Assembly: GCA_937920585.1 (NCBI GenBank)
Contig: CAKZSB010000050.1
Span: 1 to 44,556, forward strand
Reading direction: 5' to 3'
From: an uncultured Granulosicoccaceae bacterium
GTDB lineage: Bacteria; Pseudomonadota; Gammaproteobacteria; Granulosicoccales; Granulosicoccaceae
Length of the DNA stretch: 44,556 nucleotides
Shown piece after piece: positions 1 through 7,537 of the stretch. The number at the start of each line of letters is the position of its first letter. The stretch's first letter is position 1. The notes below the pieces were generated by a model. The model made no database searches. It was given only the letters and a program-made list of their open reading frames with translations, and was not told where the DNA came from. The position numbers and the translations under genes are program-made.

Positions 1-2
1 GG

Positions 3-959
3 CTGGCACAGGCTTGTGCCGAGTATATTCAGGTAGCCGGTTCATTCGACAGCGATACCCGGCGAATCGTCGAGAGGCTCCACTTGACGGAACTGCAGAG
101 TGAGCAATTCTGGCGTGGCATCACCGACGGATCTGCCAGGCAAGAGCGCCAGCGCTTGCTGGTGGCGGCCTATAGCAAGGTACTGTTTGCCAGCAGTCAT
201 CTGCCCAGTCTGATGGATATGCTACGACTGGCAGGCGACGATTCGCCCCCTGCGGGGCTCGCAAACCTGCGACTGGTGGTGCTGGATGCAAACGAGCCCG
301 CCGCGTCGCCGGATCGCATTGCCAGGGTGATTGACGGAATCGATCTGGTCTATCGTGCCTGTGCGGCGATTGTCGCTCGCAAGGATAATGAGCCACTGCA
401 GTTGCAATCGATAGGCGGACGGGCGAGCCGAAGTATCGAGTTTCGTGGTGATGCCAGGTTAGTGGTAGCTGCCAGGCATGTGCTGGTCGCGGCACAGCAA
501 GCCACCCGGCACATTAATGCTGTTGAAAATGAGCTGGAGGGGCAGATTGCCGCCATAGCCCCGATCGCGGTGCTGGACAAGCTCGCAGCCCTCGGTCGTC
601 ACACCGAGGCCGCTATCGAGCAAATTCGCGAGAGTCTGATTGCCGGCAGCACGATGCTGGTACAAGCAGGCGCACAGCCCGGGCCGGACGATACCGAGTT
701 AACACAGGACGCCACGACAATGTCCGGCGATGGCTTTCGCAACATTGACGATCTGGTCAATGCAGAACTCGACCAGCACTCGCTGGATCTGGTTGCCGCG
801 GAACGGGCACGTATGCTCGAACAGGCCGAGTCGGGAGAATTGGCGACACCGGATGTGCGTACCACTGCAGGTCGACCTGTCGGGAATGCCATGGATGAGC
901 GGATCGATGAGCTGATCGTTGACCTGAATCGGTTCTACAGCCCGGGAGCCAATCGCTGA
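3..959 (+). CDS. Unknown protein, 5' end cut off by the window
   Basis: The reading frame is open from the first full codon in the window (base 3) to the stop at 957-959, so the true start lies outside. An internal TTG at 84 is only one possible start. I do not recognise the family. The visible part (about 318 residues) is soluble, mostly helical in appearance, rich in Ala, Leu, Arg and Asp, and has no signal peptide, membrane segment or metal-binding motif. A low-complexity acidic/Thr stretch near bases 680-730 separates the helical body from a C-terminal helix ending in DLNRFYSPGANR. The DUF1285 gene follows about 80 bp downstream on the same strand. The role is unknown. Confidence 0.7.
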   Translation: MAQACAEYIQVAGSFDSDTRRIVERLHLTELQSEQFWRGITDGSARQERQRLLVAAYSKVLFASSHLPSLMDMLRLAGDDSPPAGLANLRLVVLDANEPAASPDRIARVIDGIDLVYRACAAIVARKDNEPLQLQSIGGRASRSIEFRGDARLVVAARHVLVAAQQATRHINAVENELEGQIAAIAPIAVLDKLAALGRHTEAAIEQIRESLIAGSTMLVQAGAQPGPDDTELTQDATTMSGDGFRNIDDLVNAELDQHSLDLVAAERARMLEQAESGELATPDVRTTAGRPVGNAMDERIDELIVDLNRFYSPGANR

Positions 960-1039
960 GATTCGTGGTGAACTCTTGAAATAGCGAGCAAAGCGGTACA
1001 TCTTGGTGGTTTTGTAACACATGCTTCCGGAGACGCGCC

Positions 1040-1564
1040 ATTAGCCTAGATGAGCTGGTTAGCCGCTTTTCGTCCAGAGACCTGCCGCCGGTTGCCAGCT
1101 GGAATCCGGTCAGTTCACGAGAAATCGACATCCGCATCGACAGCAGCGGGCGCTGGTTTTATCTGGGCAGCGAGATAAAGCGCGACAGAATGGTGGCGCT
1201 GTTCTCGACTATTCTCGATTTCGACGGGCAAAGGCATTCGCTGGTAACGCCTGGCGAGCGATTGTGGATTACGGTGGAAGATGCGCCGTTTGTGGCGCTG
1301 CTGCTGGATATCGAAGGGCGCGGTGACGGCTTGCGGCTGACGTTTACCGACAATGTCGGCAATCAGTTTACGGCGGGCGCTGACAGACCGATCTGGATGG
1401 CCACCGACCCGGCAGGGAATCCCAGGCCCTACGTCATGGTTCGCCATCAGCTGTCTGCAGTGATGGCCCGGGCAGTCTACTATCAGCTGGCTGAATACGT
1501 CTGCGAGCACCGAGGCCGTGCCGGGGTTTGGAGCGACGGGGTGTTCTTCTCGCTGGAGGGGTAA
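1040..1564 (+). CDS. DUF1285 family protein, probable ATT start
   Basis: The product (about 174 residues) matches my memory of DUF1285: an N-terminal PPVASWNP segment, then DIDIRIDSSGRWFY, LFSTIL, VTPGERLWITVEDAPF, and a glycine-rich middle. These are small soluble bacterial proteins with no firmly known function. The family similarity begins well upstream of the first ATG in frame (1190). No ATG, GTG or TTG occurs between the upstream stop at 977 and 1190. The best start is ATT at 1040, preceded by GGAG at 1029-1032 with seven bases between. CTG at 1055 is an alternative. An out-of-frame ATG at 1021 gives only seven codons, and its stop overlaps the ATT, so an indel error or coupling is also possible. 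Family call fairly sure, start unsure. Confidence 0.75.
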   Translation: MSLDELVSRFSSRDLPPVASWNPVSSREIDIRIDSSGRWFYLGSEIKRDRMVALFSTILDFDGQRHSLVTPGERLWITVEDAPFVALLLDIEGRGDGLRLTFTDNVGNQFTAGADRPIWMATDPAGNPRPYVMVRHQLSAVMARAVYYQLAEYVCEHRGRAGVWSDGVFFSLEG

Positions 1565-1721
1565 CTCACAGTTTTTGCGCGAGACTTTCGCGGCTGTAGT
1601 TGGTCACAGTATCAAGAAATGCAATGCAGTGCCGTTCAAATAGACAGTGCTGATCGTTGTGCTTGCATGCTACTTGCTGCTTCGTGGATAAGCGCCGCAG
1701 CCCCGATGAGAGACCGACGTT

Positions 1722-2096
1722 GTGAATCAAAACAATAATAATCAGGATGCCCTCGACCTCAATACGCTTGCGGCACGACACAACACCACCGAGTACGATT
1801 TGTTTGCCCTGGCATTCTACGATGGACATGGTTACGCCGCGGAGGAATCGACCCTGCAAGAGCTGTTTGTAGACTTTCTGCAAACCAGCAGCGCGCCAGA
1901 CTGGTTGCGCGTGTACGTGAAAAGGCGCATCGAATGTACCTTTCTCCCTCCCGAGAATATCAAAAAGTCAGCGCTGATCACCACCGGTGCCCGGTCTGCG
2001 ATCGTCAAATGGCGACCCAGTATCGATCTGTTTTCATTCACACTGGTGGGTTCAGTGTCGAGTGAGTATCGCAAGATAAACGACTCATACGACTGA
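1722..2096 (+). CDS. Hypothetical small protein
   Basis: A 124-residue frame starts at GTG 1722, with a weak purine-rich GAGAG at 1708-1712. The N-terminus is Asn/Gln rich (MNQNNNNQDALD). The rest has mixed aromatic and acidic residues (YDLFALAFYDGHGYAAEE, FVDFLQ) and looks globular. No signal peptide or membrane helix is visible, and I do not recognise the family. It is separated from DUF1285 by 157 bp in which I see no gene. Coding is supported by sensible composition and by the absence of a better frame, not by homology. Confidence 0.55.
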   Translation: MNQNNNNQDALDLNTLAARHNTTEYDLFALAFYDGHGYAAEESTLQELFVDFLQTSSAPDWLRVYVKRRIECTFLPPENIKKSALITTGARSAIVKWRPSIDLFSFTLVGSVSSEYRKINDSYD

Positions 2097-2210
2097 GCCT
2101 GCTGCAGCGGCTGTCCTCGCCGTCTGCCTGATCATTCCCCGTCTGACCGCTAGCCCGAACCTGTTTGTAAGTGCTGACCGGCACTGCCATTCTGTGTGTA
2201 CAATTCGGCC

Positions 2211-2609
2211 ATGAGCCAGTCTGCAGCAACCGAAAATCCGTTGACCCTCGTCTACGACGGTGAGTGCCCTTTTTGTACCCGATATGTATCTCTCATGCGT
2301 CTTCGCCAGAGTGCCGGTGACGTTGAGCTGATCAATGCGCGCGAGCCCCACCCGCTGGTGGAGCAGTTGATTGCGTCCGGTTACGATCTCGATGAAGGCA
2401 TGGTGCTTAAATCTGGCGGCAACATTTACCACGGCGACCGGGCCATTCACGTGCTGGCCCTGATGAGCGGACGGGCAGGCTGGTTTAACCGGTTGAATTA
2501 CCTGATATTTCGATCTCGAACCTTGTCACGGGTGCTGTATCCGATACTCCGCGCAGGCCGCAATGCAACGCTTGTGCTGCTGCGGCGAAAAAAAATCAGA
2601 CCAGAATGA
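2211..2609 (+). CDS. DCC family thiol-disulfide oxidoreductase-like protein (DUF393)
   Basis: This is a small protein of the DUF393/DCC family, a thioredoxin-like group named after a conserved Asp-Cys-Cys pattern. The signature YDGECPFCTRYV lies at residues 15-26, giving a CxxC pair at C19 and C22. Further on, AIHVLALMSG and the basic C-terminal tail fit family members of about 130 residues. A redox function is assumed from the fold; substrates are not known for the family. I chose ATG 2211 because the upstream in-frame GTG (2196) would extend the protein past the family start. A TACAAT hexamer at 2199-2204 sits only seven bases before the ATG, so a very short leader is possible. The efpL gene follows 56 bp downstream on the same strand. 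Confidence 0.85.
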   Translation: MSQSAATENPLTLVYDGECPFCTRYVSLMRLRQSAGDVELINAREPHPLVEQLIASGYDLDEGMVLKSGGNIYHGDRAIHVLALMSGRAGWFNRLNYLIFRSRTLSRVLYPILRAGRNATLVLLRRKKIRPE

Positions 2610-2665
2610 ACGCCTTGTCCCGCCTGCGGGGCGCCGTTACCGACTGACAGGAACCTCGTAATCCG

Positions 2666-3232
2666 ATGCCAAAAGCCAGTGATTTGAAACGCGGCCAGAT
2701 AATTGAACTCGACAGTGAGGCCTGGATCGTGCGCCAGATCGACTCGCGCAGCCCTTCATCTCGAGGGGCTGCCACGTTGTACAAAGTGCGTCTGTCGAAT
2801 TTACGTCGCCAACAGAAAAGGGATGAGAGCTTCAAAGGGGACGATTTTCTTATCGAAGCCGATTGCCAGCGTGTCGAAGTCGTATTTTCCTACCGCGACG
2901 GCAGTGATCTGGTTTTTATGAACAACGATGATTACAGCCAGTACTCACTTGGTTCTGACAGCCTGGAAGCCGAGGCGCCCTACATGAGCGAGGGTCTGGA
3001 GGGAATCTATGCCTTGTTGCTCGATGGTGAACTGGCCGGAATAGAACTGCCACAGTTCGTCGATCTGGAGATAGTGGAAACTGATCCGTCTATCAAAGGG
3101 GCGAGCGCGACGGGTCGTAACAAACCGGCAACGTTCGCCACCGGGTTGGTGCTGCAGGTGCCGGAGTATCTGAGTGTCGGTGATTTGATCCGAATAAACA
3201 CCCAAACCGGAAAGTTCGCCTCGAGGGCCTGA
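2666..3232 (+). CDS. efpL: Elongation factor P-like protein EfpL (YeiP)
   Basis: The 188-residue protein has the three-domain EF-P layout: KOW-like N-terminal domain, central OB fold and C-terminal OB fold. The loop that enters the ribosome reads SPSSRGAATLYK, with Arg33 at the tip. This is the EfpL form rather than the modified-lysine loop of true EF-P. The C-terminal signature VDLEIVETDPSIKGASA followed by RNKPATFATGLVLQVPEYL is nearly identical to the enterobacterial protein as I recall it. EfpL helps ribosomes stalled at proline-containing and related motifs. ATG 2666 aligns with the family start (MPKASDLKRG). The gene is followed by a 750-bp stretch without convincing genes. Confidence 0.95.
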   Translation: MPKASDLKRGQIIELDSEAWIVRQIDSRSPSSRGAATLYKVRLSNLRRQQKRDESFKGDDFLIEADCQRVEVVFSYRDGSDLVFMNNDDYSQYSLGSDSLEAEAPYMSEGLEGIYALLLDGELAGIELPQFVDLEIVETDPSIKGASATGRNKPATFATGLVLQVPEYLSVGDLIRINTQTGKFASRA

Positions 3233-3982
3233 AAGGAGCGCGTTTCAAGCCTGTTTTCAGGGGCTGAGCGAGCCGGGTAGTCGATCTTCTGTGTAACGTT
3301 TATGTGTCAGTTGGTGATAAATTATTAGCAGTTATCCATTATCCACAGAACCTGTGGATAACCTCGTGGATAAAATTGAAATAACCCGTCGCAGACCATG
3401 CTAATCAAGGGGTTTCTGCAAATTGATGCTTTTTTGATCAATACATAAAAAGATAATAAATACAATAAGTTAATTGGGGTCAGTGTGGGGTGCAACATTT
3501 CTGTTGCAGAGCGAACCGCAGAATAGACTGGTTGGGCTGACCATGTGAATAAGTCGCCTGAACGAGACTGTAAAGCAGGTCGCGCGTCAAGCGTTTTTTG
3601 ATCTGGTTCATAGTTTTTTCCGAACCAAATTTGTCGCTTGCAGAGTACTCACATTCTTGACATCGGCTGATTTCGCCGCGACTGGTCGATAGGCGAGATT
3701 GACCGGTTTTTCTGCTCATATCGGAAACAAAATTGAGGTTGCAAAGAGTCGTTTCCCGGGTTGACAGATCAATGAATTTGCGGCGACCGGGGTTACCGCG
3801 GCCCGGATGAAAAATGTCACTGAAGCGCCTGTCCGTTCGCAGTCGGTTATAGAAAATTGTCTGCTGATTCTCGGCACCCCGGGTGATTTGTTTCGTACAG
3901 TGGTGTTGCAGTAAGGTGACACAGCGTGCGTTTGATGAAACGTAATTGCTGTTAAAAACCAAGCGTAATATAGAGGTGAGAG
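3233..3982. other. Long gene-poor intergenic region with origin-like features
   Basis: No convincing gene lies between efpL and the next lipoprotein. The left third holds the DnaA-box cluster (listed separately). It is followed by an AT-rich tract at about 3420-3476 with runs such as CTTTTTTGATCAATAC and AAAAAGATAATAAATA. A perfect 7-bp hairpin TGCAACA-TTTC-TGTTGCA lies at 3491-3508. The remaining part to 3960 is less AT-rich and carries only a minus-strand frame starting with TTG, which I rejected. Confidence 0.6.
3332..3373. promoter_or_regulatory. Cluster of four DnaA-box-like 9-mers
   Basis: Four 9-mers lie within 42 bp. TTATCCATT (3332-3340) and TTATCCACA (3339-3347, perfect consensus) are on the plus strand. 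TGTGGATAA (3353-3361, perfect) and CGTGGATAA (3365-3373, one mismatch) are on the minus strand. The two perfect boxes form a 10-bp inverted repeat with a three-base centre. An AT-rich stretch begins about 50 bp to the right, and GATC sites occur on both sides (near 3283 and 3437). This layout is seen at bacterial origins and at DnaA-titrating or DnaA-reactivating loci. No dnaA, mnmG or plasmid rep gene is in the window, so the role is open. Confidence 0.7.
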
Positions 3983-4465
3983 ATGTTGAATAAATGGTTA
4001 TTTACCACCGTAATAGTGGCCCTTTCGGGCTGTGCGCATGTGTCGGTCAGTGAATCGAAACGCACTGATTCAGTTGAATTTGATGGCCTTTGGCAGGGCG
4101 AGATCACGGGTACCAAGCGGCAGCAGACCGCCGCCGGTAGCTGGCAATTGACTTGTGGCAAAGTCAATCTGGATGTCGTGATCCAGGTCAGCAGTGGGGT
4201 AATAACCGGTTATGTGCGCCAAAACGAGAATATTACCTTCACCACCAATATCGATGACACCGGCCGGTTTTACGCCAAAACCCCAAAGCGCTCCTCTTAC
4301 AGGGCGTCGGCCTCGTCAGATGTAGGTGTTTCGGGTAAGGAATTTTATGTTTTCCGTGGCCGATTGAATCCTGAAAGCAACGCTGGAACAGGGCAGTTTG
4401 TTCTCGCTTCCACGCAAATGCTGATGGGGGGCTGTACTACGCCGATCGAATTGAATCGCGCGTGA
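3983..4465 (+). CDS. Small putative lipoprotein, unknown function
   Basis: The 160-residue protein starts at ATG 3983 behind GAGGTGAGAG, a reasonable ribosome binding site. Residues 1-17 form a lipoprotein signal peptide ending in the lipobox ALSGC, so Cys17 would carry the lipid. The mature part begins with a Ser/Lys-rich linker, then a compact beta-rich domain (FDGLWQGEITG, SWQLTCGKVNLDVVIQV, YVFRGRLNP). Two further cysteines in the mature part (near residues 58 and 151) could form a disulfide. The architecture resembles small periplasmic beta-barrel lipoproteins, but I recognise no family. It precedes the M16 protease lipoprotein by about 100 bp on the same strand and may be expressed with it. 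Confidence 0.75.
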   Translation: MLNKWLFTTVIVALSGCAHVSVSESKRTDSVEFDGLWQGEITGTKRQQTAAGSWQLTCGKVNLDVVIQVSSGVITGYVRQNENITFTTNIDDTGRFYAKTPKRSSYRASASSDVGVSGKEFYVFRGRLNPESNAGTGQFVLASTQMLMGGCTTPIELNRA

Positions 4466-4569
4466 CTCCGGGTTGAAGGGGTCTGTTGTGCAAAAGCAGG
4501 ACAGCGGCGTATGCACCTGCGTTGTATTGAGCCGGATCTTTGACGTGACGGCAGACAGTAAACTGGACA

Positions 4570-7404
4570 ATGGTTATGGGTAGTTTTTGGCGCAGTTTTT
4601 TGATTTTTTTTCTGCTTCTCGGTAGTGGTTGCAGTGTCAATAACCACTACGGCAACCCGGACAGCGCCGCTGTGGTGTTGCCGGTTGATCCCGGCATCGT
4701 ACGCGGTGAGCTGGAGAATGGATTCAAATACTGGGTTCGATCTACCAACGCTTCCGGCTCAAACCATACCATTGAGTTGAGACTGCTGGTCGGGGTGGGT
4801 AGTGTCGATGAGGAAGATCGTGAGCGCGGCTATGCGCATTTGCTGGAGCATGTCGTTTTTCGTGCCGCAGAATCGTCCACTTCGCTGGATACATTGATCG
4901 CCAACGCCGGATTGCGCTGGGGGGCGGACGTCAACGCTTATACATTTCCCGATCATACCGAGTACCGTTTCACGTTCAGCGCTGACCAGGTCGATCTGGT
5001 CCCGCAAGCGTTGGCGTTCTCCAGTGCAATACTGGGTGATCTGAAGATTGGCAGCGAGCACGTTGAGCCCGAGAAACGTATAGTTGAAGCTGAATGGCGC
5101 AAACGGCGAGGGGATGATCCCGATCAGCAGAATGCCTATATCAAACAACGATACGCCGGCACGCGATGGCTCGAGCGACCACCATTGGGTGATCTGGGCG
5201 ATCTGCGCAGGGCGACGGCGGGCTCGTTGCAGAATTTCTGGCAGCGTTACTACACCCCGGCGAATTCCAGGCTGATTGTCACCGGCAAGATTGATCCTGT
5301 CGATATCACCACGCAGATAAACCGACAGTTCTCAACGCTGCCAACGCGGCAGTCTGCCTCGCGCGTCGATGCCTCCAGGCGACCATCTGGCGCTTCAATT
5401 AATGCGTCGTCAATGATGGATCCCGAGGCGTCCGAGCCGAGGGTGTCGGTGACGATTAACCGGCCGCTCCAACGAGTGACAGACTTTGCCAGTTTGCGTG
5501 ACAACGTCGAAGAGCGCCTTGCGGTCAGGGTACTGCAACGGCTACTTTCTGCCGGTGTCAGAGCGTCGAACAAGTGCACAGCCTATGCGACACAATCGTT
5601 TGACTATCCGCGTCGATGGAGTGTGGTCCGGTTTCGGACGGTGCCGATTGGCAACGCGAATTTTCAGGAGTGTGCGGCGCTGTTGCAGACAATCCTGCTC
5701 TCGGTTGATCCGGTTCTCGAAGCCTACGGCGATGGAATTATCAAGCGTGCCCGCGAAGATATTCTGGCCGGTTTCGACGCGCTGAAAAGGCAAACGCCCC
5801 GGCAGATGGTGCATCGATTGTCCGACACTGCATTGCTCCAGGCAGTGCCGGTGGCGCCAGGTTTTGCGCATAAGCAAGCGATAGAAATACTGCGGATTAC
5901 CGATCGCAAGCGAGTGCTTGGCAGAATTGACGCTATCTTGCGCGAGCCGCGCTTTTTTTCCGCGATCGCACCCGCCGCATTTGCAGATGATCTGCCGCCG
6001 TCGGGCGAGTTGCTGACAGCGTTGCGTGCGGCAGAACCTGGCGATGAGACCCTTGTTCGCAGCCAGAAAAGTCGCCGGCAACCGCCAGGTGTCGATGGGC
6101 GCAACGCAACGCTTGTGGCTGAGACAAATAGCGCCGGGGTCTGGCATTGGTCGCTCTCCAATGGCGTTCGTATCTACTTTTTTCGTTCAACGGAAAGAGA
6201 AGGGGTCGTCGCGGCCAAACTGCTGGACAGTGGCGGATACGCAGATGTGCCAAAGGGCATTACCAGTGAGGCGCGCTACCTTTCCCACTATCACAGCACG
6301 GTGGCGTTCGGTGACATGGCATCCAGCGAGGTGCGTCAAGTGGTGGACGATCTGCATCTCTATGTCGATACCGATATATCGGCCACATCACACAGCATAG
6401 AAGGTGTGGCTGCCAGCAGCGATCTCGACAGTCTGTTCAAAATTATGAAGAGTGTTGTCGGACCGTTGGCGAGTGACAGCCGTGCGTGGAAATTCAAAGA
6501 TAGAGTTCGACAATGGCAGCGTGCCAATCAGGCATTGGCCGAGGTCGCTGTGCAGGCGGTCTACTGGAAGCGGCTGGTGGAAGATACGCCGCTGTCGCTC
6601 ACGAACGACAAAAAGTTCTCGATTACGCAAAGCGGATTTGAGTTCGCTCATCGCGAATTGTTTCAGTCTGCGCGCGAGCCCGTGGTGGTGATTTATGGAG
6701 ACGCGTCCAGCGAGCGAATTAAATCTCTGGCGCTCGATACCTTTGCTGGCATGAAGCCAGTGCGGGAGTGGCGAACCGATCTTCGATTTCGTCAGCAGCT
6801 GCCAGTTACCGAGGACAATCGGGTGGAGATTGAGGTCGGCAATAACTCAGGGTCTTTTCGTGATACAGCAGATGTGTACTGGTTTCATCATTGCACCAAT
6901 CGCGATCGCGAGTACGAGCAATTCTCCACCGGACATGGCGTGTTGGCAGAAGTTGTTTCAAAGCGACTTAGTGATCGCATTCGCGAAGAGCTCGGTTTGA
7001 GTTATGGTGCCAGAGTCGGGTTCTCATTGACTGATAAATACCAGCAGGTGGCTCGGTACCGGGCCGAATTCGTCACGGGTGGCAAGCAGCGCGATCTGCT
7101 GCTCGCGGAAGTAGAACAGGTGTTGAGGCAGTTGGGGCGCGATTCAATCTCGACTAATGAGATTGACCAGGCGGTGAAAAAAATCGAGGCCGAGCAACAG
7201 CTGCTGAGCAAGTACCCGTTGCGCCGGGCGAGCCAACTGGCGCAGCGATTGCTGCACGGCGCCACACCCGATATGGCGCGCGAACTGTCTCTCGATGCGC
7301 ATCGGAGTAATCTCGATAGTCTTGTTACGGTACTGGCGCGGCAGTGTTTTGGTTCGCCACAAAACGACTGGCTAGCGGTCACTCGCAAGGCTGTTGATCA
7401 ATAG
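4570..7404 (+). CDS. M16 family zinc metalloprotease lipoprotein, PqqL-like
   Basis: The 944-residue protein has a lipoprotein signal peptide with lipobox LGSGC (Cys21). It then has the inverted zinc motif of M16 peptidases, HLLEH at residues 90-94, inside GYAHLLEHVVFR. The third metal ligand should be Glu173 or Glu175 in KRIVEAEWRKR, at the usual distance of about 77 residues. GADVNAYTFPDHTEY (118-132) is the substrate-strand motif. The length of about 930-950 residues with four M16 repeats fits PqqL-type periplasmic proteases. SYGARVGFSL near the C-terminus is the conserved R/Y motif of the last repeat. ATG 4576 is an alternative start. It probably acts at the outer membrane's inner face on peptides; the substrate is unknown. 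Confidence 0.9.
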   Translation: MVMGSFWRSFLIFFLLLGSGCSVNNHYGNPDSAAVVLPVDPGIVRGELENGFKYWVRSTNASGSNHTIELRLLVGVGSVDEEDRERGYAHLLEHVVFRAAESSTSLDTLIANAGLRWGADVNAYTFPDHTEYRFTFSADQVDLVPQALAFSSAILGDLKIGSEHVEPEKRIVEAEWRKRRGDDPDQQNAYIKQRYAGTRWLERPPLGDLGDLRRATAGSLQNFWQRYYTPANSRLIVTGKIDPVDITTQINRQFSTLPTRQSASRVDASRRPSGASINASSMMDPEASEPRVSVTINRPLQRVTDFASLRDNVEERLAVRVLQRLLSAGVRASNKCTAYATQSFDYPRRWSVVRFRTVPIGNANFQECAALLQTILLSVDPVLEAYGDGIIKRAREDILAGFDALKRQTPRQMVHRLSDTALLQAVPVAPGFAHKQAIEILRITDRKRVLGRIDAILREPRFFSAIAPAAFADDLPPSGELLTALRAAEPGDETLVRSQKSRRQPPGVDGRNATLVAETNSAGVWHWSLSNGVRIYFFRSTEREGVVAAKLLDSGGYADVPKGITSEARYLSHYHSTVAFGDMASSEVRQVVDDLHLYVDTDISATSHSIEGVAASSDLDSLFKIMKSVVGPLASDSRAWKFKDRVRQWQRANQALAEVAVQAVYWKRLVEDTPLSLTNDKKFSITQSGFEFAHRELFQSAREPVVVIYGDASSERIKSLALDTFAGMKPVREWRTDLRFRQQLPVTEDNRVEIEVGNNSGSFRDTADVYWFHHCTNRDREYEQFSTGHGVLAEVVSKRLSDRIREELGLSYGARVGFSLTDKYQQVARYRAEFVTGGKQRDLLLAEVEQVLRQLGRDSISTNEIDQAVKKIEAEQQLLSKYPLRRASQLAQRLLHGATPDMARELSLDAHRSNLDSLVTVLARQCFGSPQNDWLAVTRKAVDQ

Positions 7405-7537
7405 GCACGAGACTGCTGCTTTACGTGCGAGTGTGCTGCAACAATTAATCTACAATAAATGGGTCGATTGATAAAAGTGCCGGATCACCCTGGCGCGCAC
7501 CAGCTAACACACTCTATTCTTACCTTTGGAACGCACA

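Noticed and set aside
2199-2204. TACAAT as a firm promoter for the DCC gene
   Set aside because: No -35 element with acceptable spacing; kept only as a remark in the gene entry.
3480-3962. Minus-strand frame of 160 codons in the gap after efpL
   Set aside because: It starts with TTG without a ribosome binding site, is Cys/Arg/Ser rich without domain character, and I recognise nothing. The last 43 codons after an internal ATG look slightly more protein-like, but this is not enough to call a gene.
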